Assembly (NCBI GenBank): GCA_904502165.1
Contig: CAJGDB010000054.1
Span: forward strand, 1-12,080
Source of the DNA: an uncultured Akkermansia sp.
Lineage (GTDB): Bacteria; Verrucomicrobiota; Verrucomicrobiia; Verrucomicrobiales; Akkermansiaceae
DNA length: 12,080 nucleotides
Direction: 5' to 3'
Shown here: positions 1 through 6,108 of the stretch, one piece after another
Numbering within the stretch: the stretch's first letter is position 1
Layout of the letters: each line of letters starts with the position of its first letter
The notes under the pieces: model-generated
What the model was told of the DNA's origin: nothing
Database searches by the model: none
Seen by the model: the letters and a program-made list of their open reading frames with translations, nothing else
Made by a program: the position numbers and the translations under genes

Positions 1-17
1 GATGAATAAATACCCCA

Positions 18-54
18 GAAAGTTGCATGATGGTAGCTCCGCATGGCAACTTTC
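18..54. other. Hairpin in the leader region upstream of hemB
   Basis: A 9-bp perfect inverted repeat, GAAAGTTGC at 18-26 and GCAACTTTC at 46-54. ATG at 27-29 can also pair with CAT at 42-44 if G45 is bulged, which extends the stem to about 12 bp. No T-run follows on either strand, so it does not look like an intrinsic terminator. It could be a leader RNA structure, a protein-binding site or the end of an upstream gene. The function is unknown. The rest of 55-150 is T-rich and shows no gene. Confidence 0.4.
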
Positions 55-151
55 CAAGGTCTATTCTTACCATTTTAACAGAATCTCCGCTTAACTACGA
101 CTTTTTTCCTTCTATGTCGCTTTTAACCTTGCAATTCACAGGAGGATTGCT

Positions 152-196
152 ATGCGAACCTATGCTGTGCTTTACAAGTCGGGGAAAAGATGGTAG
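152..196 (+). CDS. Possible 14-residue leader ORF upstream of hemB
   Basis: A short ORF encoding MRTYAVLYKSGKRW begins at ATG 152 and stops at TAG 194-196. It is preceded by AGGAGG at 140-145 with a 6-base spacer, the best Shine-Dalgarno match I see in the window, where most genes lack one. Its stop lies 13 bases before the hemB start, so it could act as a leader peptide or a translational coupler. The peptide is basic and ends in KRW, but I do not recognise a family. Against it: TTGCAA at 129-134 followed 16 bases later by TATGCG at 151-156 could be a promoter, in which case the transcript would start downstream of this ATG and the ORF would not be translated. Confidence 0.35.
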   Translation: MRTYAVLYKSGKRW

Positions 197-209
197 TGTA
201 GGAATCGAT

Positions 210-1211
210 ATGATGAATCTGCCCATACGCCCGCGCCGAAACCGCCAGTCTGCTGCTGTGCGGGGTCTCATGCGTGAGACAACACTTTCTGCATCGCACC
301 TGATTTACCCCATGTTTGTGCAGGAGGGAGGAGAGGATACCCCCATTGAATCTTTGCCGGGTTGCATGCGGTGGAGTGTGGCCGGGATTGCTGCAGAATG
401 CAGGCGTTTGTATGAGCTGGGGATTCCCTGTGTTGATTTATTCGCCGTGGTGCCGGAACATAAGAAGGATGCGGCTGGAAGCGAGGCATGGAATCCGGAT
501 GGCGTGGTGCCCCGTGCTATCCGCGCCATCAAGGCGGCAGTGCCGGAGCTCTGCGTCATGACGGATGTGGCGCTGGACCCCTTCAATACCTACGGTCAGG
601 ATGGTCTGGTGCGTGAGTATGAGGATGGTTCCTATGAAATTCTGAACGATGAGACAGTGGAGTCCCTTTGCCGCCAGGCTCTCTGCCATGCCCGTGCCGG
701 AGCAGATATCATTTCCCCCAGCGATATGATGGACGGCCGTATCGGTGCTCTGCGTGCAGCGCTCGATGCCGAGGGCTTTACGAACGTTTCGCTGATGAGC
801 TATACAGCCAAGTATGCCTCGGCCCTGTATGGCCCGTTCCGCGGTGCGCTGGGCAGCGCTCCCAAGTTCGGGGATAAGAAGACGTACCAGATGGACCCGG
901 CCAATGTGCGCGAGGCACTGCGTGAGGCGGCGCTCGATGCCGCGGAGGGCGCTGATTTCCTGATGGTGAAGCCCGCTACGCTGTATCTGGATGTCATTGC
1001 AGAAATGCGGCGTGCGACAACGCTTCCCATAGCGGCTTATCACGTGAGCGGGGAGTACCTGATGCTGAAGGCCGCAGCTGCTTCCGGCTGGCTGGATGAG
1101 AAGCAGTGCATGTTGGAATCCCTGCTTTCCATTCGCCGCGCCGGGGCCGATATGATTCTGACCTACGCAGCCCCCCAGGTGGCCGAGTGGCTGAAGGAGG
1201 AATCCCTGTAA
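210..1211 (+). CDS. hemB: Delta-aminolevulinic acid dehydratase (porphobilinogen synthase)
   Basis: HemB condenses two 5-aminolevulinate molecules into porphobilinogen, the second common step of tetrapyrrole (haem) synthesis in the cytoplasm. The 333-residue product is of normal family length. Lys201 in SYTAKYAS and Lys254 in FLMVKPATLYLD match the two active-site lysines; the second is the classical Schiff-base lysine. The metal loop reads DVALDPFNTYGQDG (119-132). It has Asp where Zn-dependent enzymes have cysteines, so this is the Zn-cysteine-free, probably Mg-responsive type known from Pseudomonas. The frame is open upstream to position 27, but the start at 210 (or the adjacent ATG at 213) is preferred because AGGAA lies at 200-204 and homology begins just after it. 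The nuclease-like gene follows 21 bases downstream and is probably cotranscribed. Confidence 0.96.
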   Translation: MMNLPIRPRRNRQSAAVRGLMRETTLSASHLIYPMFVQEGGEDTPIESLPGCMRWSVAGIAAECRRLYELGIPCVDLFAVVPEHKKDAAGSEAWNPDGVVPRAIRAIKAAVPELCVMTDVALDPFNTYGQDGLVREYEDGSYEILNDETVESLCRQALCHARAGADIISPSDMMDGRIGALRAALDAEGFTNVSLMSYTAKYASALYGPFRGALGSAPKFGDKKTYQMDPANVREALREAALDAAEGADFLMVKPATLYLDVIAEMRRATTLPIAAYHVSGEYLMLKAAAASGWLDEKQCMLESLLSIRRAGADMILTYAAPQVAEWLKEESL

Positions 1212-1232
1212 GCAATATTATTCAGGAATCCC

Positions 1233-2294
1233 ATGGCCCGCCGCTTCAAATTTCCGCGCAAGGATGCGCTGCTGATTTTCCTGGTGCTGCTCGTGGCCGG
1301 GTTGCTGGTGGAGCGTTTCGGTGGAGATGATACCATTCTCCGCTGGCTGGGGGCGGCGCCTCCTGTTCAGCACGAGGAATATGTTCCCTCGCTGGGGGCA
1401 CCTGTGTTATCTGCCGAGGTGGCCCATACGGCTCCCTTGCAGAAACAGGTGGATATTGCAGCTATCCCTGCACCGGGGAAGCCTGTGCGCTTCCTGATGC
1501 ATAATGTGCAGAATTATTTTGTGGAGGGGGAGGCCTATCGCTCCCGCTATGTGCTGAAACCTAAGAAACAGGATTCTCGTGAGGCGGTGGCGGAGGTGAT
1601 TGCCTCTGCACAGCCTGCTGTTGTGGGGCTGGTTGAAATCGGGGGTGCTGTTGCTCTGCAGGATTTGCGCCGCCGCCTGACAGCCCGGGGCTTGGAGTAT
1701 CCCTATTTCCGGGTGCTGCCGCGGCAGGGAGAGGACCGTGCGCTGGCTGTGCTTTCGCAGTACCCGATCGTGCAGGATCATTCTCAGGAAAACGTAAAGC
1801 TCTATCAGCAGAAACGCCGCAAGATGCTGCGCGGGATTCTGGATGTCACCATTTGCCTGGAGGACGGCCGCCTGTACCGTATCATCGGGGCGCACCTGAA
1901 ATCCCGTGTGTCGGACAATGCCGGTGCTGCGGCTGCCCAGCGCAGCCAGGAGGCATATACGCTGGCCCAGCATATTCAGCATGTGGTGCGTACACAGAAA
2001 GGACTGCCCCTGCTGGTGTTTGGCGATTGGAATGACGGCCCGGCAGATGCAGCTCCGCAGATTCTGCAACAGGGGCTCTCTGCAGATGCCGCCCTGAGAC
2101 GGCTTAGCCCGGAGGATTCCCGCGGGGAGGAATGGACGCTTTATTTCAAGCGGGGGAAGGAATACTGCATCTATGACCAGATTTTTGTGAACCCGGTTCT
2201 TCGGGAGCGTATGCGCGGACAGGGTGGAATTGTGGATGTTCCTGCCGCAGCAAAGGCCTCTGACCACCGCGCCATCTGGTGCGATTTGCGATAA
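1233..2294 (+). CDS. Membrane-anchored endonuclease/exonuclease/phosphatase family protein
   Basis: A 353-residue protein of the EEP superfamily, metal-dependent phosphodiesterases that cut nucleic acids, inositol phosphates or other phosphoesters. The N-terminus is basic (ARRFKFPRK) and is followed by one hydrophobic segment at about residues 12-27. That predicts an anchored protein with its catalytic domain outside the cytoplasm. The EEP motifs appear in order: N91 in HNVQNYF, E135 in GLVEI, a strand around RALAVLSQYPIV, H221 in GAHLKS, D265/N267 in FGDWND, D315 in YDQIFV and the terminal SDHRAI (343-348). All main catalytic positions seem present. AGGAA at 1224-1228 supports the start. It sits 21 bases after hemB, but no shared pathway is evident. 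The substrate cannot be read from the sequence; extracellular nuclease or phosphodiesterase are the leading options. Confidence 0.85.
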   Translation: MARRFKFPRKDALLIFLVLLVAGLLVERFGGDDTILRWLGAAPPVQHEEYVPSLGAPVLSAEVAHTAPLQKQVDIAAIPAPGKPVRFLMHNVQNYFVEGEAYRSRYVLKPKKQDSREAVAEVIASAQPAVVGLVEIGGAVALQDLRRRLTARGLEYPYFRVLPRQGEDRALAVLSQYPIVQDHSQENVKLYQQKRRKMLRGILDVTICLEDGRLYRIIGAHLKSRVSDNAGAAAAQRSQEAYTLAQHIQHVVRTQKGLPLLVFGDWNDGPADAAPQILQQGLSADAALRRLSPEDSRGEEWTLYFKRGKEYCIYDQIFVNPVLRERMRGQGGIVDVPAAAKASDHRAIWCDLR

Positions 2295-2300
2295 GACAGC

Positions 2301-2334
2301 AGAACAGCCGGAGGCTGGAGTCCCCGGCTGTTCT
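2301..2334. terminator. Hairpin between convergent genes, probable bidirectional terminator
   Basis: A perfect 11-bp inverted repeat, AGAACAGCCGG (2301-2311) and CCGGCTGTTCT (2324-2334), with a 12-base loop. It lies 6 bases after the stop of the nuclease-like gene and 23 bases past the stop of serA on the other strand. The U-tract is weak in both directions (TTCTTAAAA on plus), so the terminator call rests mainly on the strong stem and its place between convergent stops. Confidence 0.7.
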
Positions 2335-2357
2335 TAAAACGCACTTCCCGTATCTGC

Positions 2358-3926
2358 CTACATGGAAATGGCAAAGGCCAGCTTGGCCGAGATGGTCTTG
2401 GCAATGGCCTGCAACTGGTCGTCGGAAATAGGCATGTTCGTCTTGATGACCGCCAGGGAATCTCCGCTCTTGTGGTCGGTGGGGGCAACAATATTATCAA
2501 TGTTGATACCGGCCAGGGAAAGGGCCTGGCCAATGGCTGCCACCACACCAGGGCGGTCTGCATAGCGCAGAACGATGGTGTTGCCGGCCAGGGCGGCATA
2601 GAGATGCTCGAACTCTGCTATGCGGGAGACAACGGGAGTGCCGTCCACCACCATGCCGCGCACGCTTGAGATGATCTGCTGGCCGTCCACTTCCATGTGG
2701 ATGTCGATGGTGAGGGCATCATCATACAGCTTGTCATCCTTGGGTTCGCGGGCCTTGTAGACGATGCCGTGTTCGCGGAATGAGGTCTCTGCGGCAGCAG
2801 GCATAAGGCCCTGTTCTGCACCGGGTACAGTGCCCTGCAGAATCCACGGTGTGAACCACTTGCGGAATGAACGCAGGTTGTTATAGAAGGTGCATTCAAC
2901 CCGGCGGATGGGCTTGCAGCCACCAGCCTGGTAGCAGAGTTTGCCCAGCATGGATGCCAGCTGGAGCTGGGCCGGATGCAGGTCTGCCGGGCGCTCGGCA
3001 TTGATGACGCACGAGGTGTCTCCGCTGGTGAAGTAGTCCACCATCTGGCGGGCTGCCTGCATGGCGGCATTCTTATTTGCTTCCTTTGTATTGGCTCCCA
3101 GGTGAGGCAGCATCAGGTCTGCCACGTCGGCACTGGGCTGCATGGCTGCTGTGTCCTTGGGGTGAACATCGGTGCAGTAGATGATGTTCTTGCCGGCAGC
3201 ACGGGCTGCGCGGATGGCATCTTCATCCACCACGCCGTAGCGGGAGCAGTTGATGAGCATGGCACCATCCTTCATCTTGTTGATGAGCTCTGCATTGATG
3301 AGGTTGCGGGTGGCCGGACCACCGGGAACGTGCAGGGAGATGATATCTGCCTCGCGGAAGATTTCGTCCATTTCCGTGGGAATGGCACCAATGTTGAGTG
3401 CACGCTGCCTGGAGAGGAAATGGTCATAGCCCAGAACTTTGCATTCAAAGCCCTGCAGGCGCTTTACGAGAAGGCGCCCGATGTTGCCGAGCCCAAGAAT
3501 ACCCACTGTTTTATGAGTCAGCTCGTGGCCCATGTATTTCTTTTTGTTCCATTCACCGGCGCGGGTAGTTACATCCGCAGGCACAATGTAGCGGTAGGCG
3601 GCCAGAATCATGGCTACCACTTCCTCTGCCACGGCGTTGGAGTTTGCCCCCGGGGTGTTCATGACATCAATCCCCTTGGTGCGGGCGTACACGTAATCGA
3701 TGTTATCGAAACCGGCACCGGCGCGGATGACGCATTTGAGCCCGGGCAGGGCATCGATGAGCTCGGCGGTGACTTTTTCGGAACGGACGATGATGCCGGC
3801 GGCATCCGGGTTGGCGGTAATGATTTCCTCAATGGGGGTGGAGTCATCCTGAACGACATCATACCCGGCAGCGCTGAGGGTGGCTGCTGCTGCTTTGTCG
3901 AGTTTGGTAGGAATCAGTATCTTCAT
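2358..3926 (-). CDS. serA: D-3-phosphoglycerate dehydrogenase, type I with ASB and ACT domains
   Basis: SerA oxidises 3-phosphoglycerate to 3-phosphohydroxypyruvate with NAD, the first step of serine synthesis. The 522 residues fit the long type I form. The substrate and NAD domains span about 1-310, with GLGNIG at 145-150 and the NAD-ribose acidic residue D168. A region that looks like the allosteric substrate-binding domain spans about 318-446. A C-terminal ACT domain spans about 449-520 (IVLRYADRPGVVAAIG) and is a likely serine sensor. Catalytic Arg229 (NCSRYG) and His275 (LPHLGA) are present, but the place of the usual Glu reads VHPKD, so Asp258 may substitute. No Shine-Dalgarno is visible before the ATG at 3926, which begins 24 bases after the DUF1015 stop. 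A related 2-hydroxyacid dehydrogenase cannot be fully excluded. Confidence 0.92.
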   Translation of the reverse strand: MKILIPTKLDKAAAATLSAAGYDVVQDDSTPIEEIITANPDAAGIIVRSEKVTAELIDALPGLKCVIRAGAGFDNIDYVYARTKGIDVMNTPGANSNAVAEEVVAMILAAYRYIVPADVTTRAGEWNKKKYMGHELTHKTVGILGLGNIGRLLVKRLQGFECKVLGYDHFLSRQRALNIGAIPTEMDEIFREADIISLHVPGGPATRNLINAELINKMKDGAMLINCSRYGVVDEDAIRAARAAGKNIIYCTDVHPKDTAAMQPSADVADLMLPHLGANTKEANKNAAMQAARQMVDYFTSGDTSCVINAERPADLHPAQLQLASMLGKLCYQAGGCKPIRRVECTFYNNLRSFRKWFTPWILQGTVPGAEQGLMPAAAETSFREHGIVYKAREPKDDKLYDDALTIDIHMEVDGQQIISSVRGMVVDGTPVVSRIAEFEHLYAALAGNTIVLRYADRPGVVAAIGQALSLAGINIDNIVAPTDHKSGDSLAVIKTNMPISDDQLQAIAKTISAKLAFAISM

Positions 3927-3950
3927 ATCAATTTAAGATGATGGTGTGAA

Positions 3951-5195
3951 TCAGCGTTCGATTTCATGGGCGAAGAGCCCGCTGCGGAGTTTCGGTTCAA
4001 ACCAGGTGGATTTCGGGGGCATGATTTCACCGCTGTCTGCCACGTTGAACAAGTCTGCCATGGTGACAGGGTATAAGGCGAAGGCCACGCCTGTGCTGCC
4101 GGCGCGTGTTTCGAGCTCGGCCAGCCCGCGGATGCCGCCCACGAAGTCAATTCGCTCGCTGGTGCGGGGGTCATCAATACCCAGAATGGGGGCAAGCAGG
4201 TTGCTCTGCAGGATGGCGCAGTCAAGACTTTCAATGGGATGGCTGGCGTTGAATGTGCCGGGTTTGGCGGTGATGCTGTACCAGGAACCGCCCAGATACA
4301 TGCCGAATTCGTGCTTGGTGCGCGGGGCATGCGGCTTGCCGGGAGCTGCAGGGATAATGTCGAAGAGGGGGCTGATGGCGGCCATGTATTCCTCGCTGCT
4401 CATGCCGTTGAGGTCGAATACCACACGGTTGTAATCCATGATAAAGAGGTCTTCATCGCAGAAGGTGACGGCCATGAGGTAGTTGAATTCCTCCTCGCCT
4501 GTGTAGTCGGGGTGTTCGGCCCGGCGCTTGGCTGAAACCGCTGCGCTGCTGGCGGTGCGGTGGTGACCATCAGCAATGTAGAGAGCCGGTACTTCATCAA
4601 AGCCACGGCGGATGCCCTCAATGGCCTCATCATCTGTGACAGGCCAGAGCAGATGGGTTACGCCGTCTTCGCTGGTGAATTCGTATTCCGGCTTATGGAA
4701 TTTAATCCATTCGCGGATGATGGTGGAGATTCCTTCGTGCTTGCGGTAGGCCAGAAAAACGGGTTCGGTCTGGGTGGAGCAGGTGTCGAAGTGGTTGATG
4801 CGGTCGAGTTCCTTTTCCTTGCGGGTGAGCTCGTGCTTCTTGATGGTTCCGTTCAGGTATTCATCAACGCTGGCGCAACCGACAATGCCAGTCTGCACAC
4901 GCCCCCACATCATTTGGCGGTAAATGTAATAGCAGGGCTTCTCTTCACGGATGAGGAATCCTTTGTGAAGGAAATTCCGGAGGTTGGCCGAGCTTTTCTC
5001 GTAGGTGACTGCATCGTGGATTTCTGCCTCGCTGGTGTCGATGTCGGCACGGCAGATGTGCAGGTAGGAAGAAGCGTTGCCCGCAGCCATGGCGCAGGCT
5101 TCGGTATGATTCATCACATCGTACGGCAGGCAGGATACCTGTTCTGCGTAGTCTCTGGGAGGACGAATTGCGGCAAAGGGACGAATAGTAGCCAT
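3951..5195 (-). CDS. DUF1015 family protein next to serA
   Basis: A 414-residue cytoplasmic protein matching the DUF1015 (COG4198) family in length and motifs: an N-terminal IRPFAAIRP start, LPYDVM (23-28), IKKHELTRKEKELDRI (118-133), the invariant-looking ADGHHR loop (208-213), a DYNRVV segment (254-259) and a conserved C-terminal region around ILGIDDPRTSERIDFVGG. The family has no settled biochemical role that I can state. In other bacteria it is often found beside serA and serC, and here it ends 24 bases before serA on the same strand, so a role in serine or phosphoserine metabolism is a fair inference. The DGHHR loop recalls the nucleotide-binding loop of ParB/sulfiredoxin-fold free-serine kinases, which is only a resemblance. 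No Shine-Dalgarno precedes the ATG; 26 bases separate it from the upstream secreted gene. Confidence 0.88.
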   Translation of the reverse strand: MATIRPFAAIRPPRDYAEQVSCLPYDVMNHTEACAMAAGNASSYLHICRADIDTSEAEIHDAVTYEKSSANLRNFLHKGFLIREEKPCYYIYRQMMWGRVQTGIVGCASVDEYLNGTIKKHELTRKEKELDRINHFDTCSTQTEPVFLAYRKHEGISTIIREWIKFHKPEYEFTSEDGVTHLLWPVTDDEAIEGIRRGFDEVPALYIADGHHRTASSAAVSAKRRAEHPDYTGEEEFNYLMAVTFCDEDLFIMDYNRVVFDLNGMSSEEYMAAISPLFDIIPAAPGKPHAPRTKHEFGMYLGGSWYSITAKPGTFNASHPIESLDCAILQSNLLAPILGIDDPRTSERIDFVGGIRGLAELETRAGSTGVAFALYPVTMADLFNVADSGEIMPPKSTWFEPKLRSGLFAHEIER

Positions 5196-5221
5196 GAGTT
5201 TCTAGGTGTAGGAAAAAAGTG

Positions 5222-5677
5222 TCAATGCCCGACCTGGGCGATATGGACAAGCGCCGCAGCCAGGTTCCGGGAACCATAGTATTCTGCTGCGGCCAGACGA
5301 TCTGCCTGGTCCTGCATGAGTTTGTTGATTTTTCTGATGATGGGGAGGTAGCGGTCTTCGTACAGAATGACCTCCGGTTCGCTGAGCGGCGGCAGGTTCT
5401 TGAAGCAATGCGTCCACTGGCGCAGTTCCTCACAAAGACGCATGAGCGGGGCTACGGCTGCTTCTGCCGTGCTCTCGTTGTTGATGTCCGCCATGTGCTG
5501 GCATATCTTTCCGAGAATGACGATGCCCTGGCGCAATCTCTTTTCGCCTTCCGGTAACTGGGGGGCGGCGGCATCTGCCTGAGCAGCAGGGAGCGGCGAA
5601 ACCTCTTCTACAGGCTCGGCCCAGGCAGGAACCATGCAGAAAAGGGCAAGCAGGCTATATAGGGGGTATTGCTTCAT
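5222..5677 (-). CDS. Small secreted alpha-helical protein of unknown function
   Basis: A 151-residue protein with a clear Sec signal peptide: a basic start, a hydrophobic core (YSLLALFCMV) and a probable cleavage site after AWA at about residue 20. A short Pro/Ala-rich linker follows, and then a predicted helical body with no catalytic motif that I recognise. The C-terminal part (YYGSRNLAAAL) and the pattern around ESTAEAA...NLPPLSEPE resemble the gene just upstream, so the two may be divergent paralogs. Two cysteines in the mature body (CQHM, RLCEEL) and one in THCF leave an odd number. Its ATG at 5677 overlaps the stop of the upstream gene in an ATGA junction, which indicates translational coupling. 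Likely a periplasmic or envelope-associated protein. Confidence 0.8.
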   Translation of the reverse strand: MKQYPLYSLLALFCMVPAWAEPVEEVSPLPAAQADAAAPQLPEGEKRLRQGIVILGKICQHMADINNESTAEAAVAPLMRLCEELRQWTHCFKNLPPLSEPEVILYEDRYLPIIRKINKLMQDQADRLAAAEYYGSRNLAAALVHIAQVGH

Positions 5678-6087
5678 TTTTCAATCATCATGCACATGAG
5701 CCGGAACGTGTTGCGGAGCTCTTCGGAGTGGAAGCAACGATTGTTCCGGAGCCTTACGATTTCTACATACATTTCAGCCCATTCCTCACGCATGCGCTGG
5801 CCGTAGAGCGTGCTGACCTGCTGGCTCTGCGCCGGGGTGAGTCGGGGCATGTCGTGCAGTTTCTGGCGAACATTGTAAATGGACGGAAGAGCTTTCTTCA
5901 GTTCTTCTGCTGCAGCGGTGGCGCTGTCTTTATCCTGCGCTTTCTGCAGAATGGGAACCAGGGTGGACGGCAGAGCTGTATAGGCGGCAAAGGCGCTTTC
6001 CACATCCTTGGGCAGATTCGTCTGAACCGCAGCCTGAACCATAGGGGCTGCGAGCAGTCCCAGCATGCTGATGGCAAGTGCTTTCAT
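5674..6087 (-). CDS. Small secreted alpha-helical protein, likely paralog of its downstream neighbour
   Basis: A 137-residue protein with a Sec signal peptide (MKALAISMLGLLAAPMVQA, probable cleavage after residue 19 or 20). The mature part is about 117 residues, mostly helix-favouring, with no known motif. The segment DSATAAAEELKKALPS followed by MPRLTPAQ aligns by eye with ESTAEAAVAPLMRLCEEL and LPPLSEPE of the next gene, followed in both by a long helix and a final short helix. The stop overlaps the next start by four bases, and the start lies 21 bases after the stop of the large secreted protein, so all three genes look like one operon. No Shine-Dalgarno is visible. The function is unknown. 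Confidence 0.8.
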   Translation of the reverse strand: MKALAISMLGLLAAPMVQAAVQTNLPKDVESAFAAYTALPSTLVPILQKAQDKDSATAAAEELKKALPSIYNVRQKLHDMPRLTPAQSQQVSTLYGQRMREEWAEMYVEIVRLRNNRCFHSEELRNTFRLMCMMIEK

Positions 6088-6108
6088 GGAGTGCAGTTGC
6101 GGTGTTTA

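Noticed and set aside
27..209. N-terminal extension of HemB by 61 residues
   Set aside because: The extension has no HemB similarity and crosses the hairpin, the strong SD and the leader ORF. The ATG at 210 has its own AGGAA.
1407..2267. Minus-strand open frame of 286 codons opposite the EEP gene
   Set aside because: It is antisense to a gene with a full EEP motif set and has no recognisable domain.
2976..3941. Plus-strand open frame of 321 codons opposite serA
   Set aside because: It is the complement of a well-recognised SerA. The translated sequence shows no family motif and has Gly/Val/His bias typical of antisense frames.
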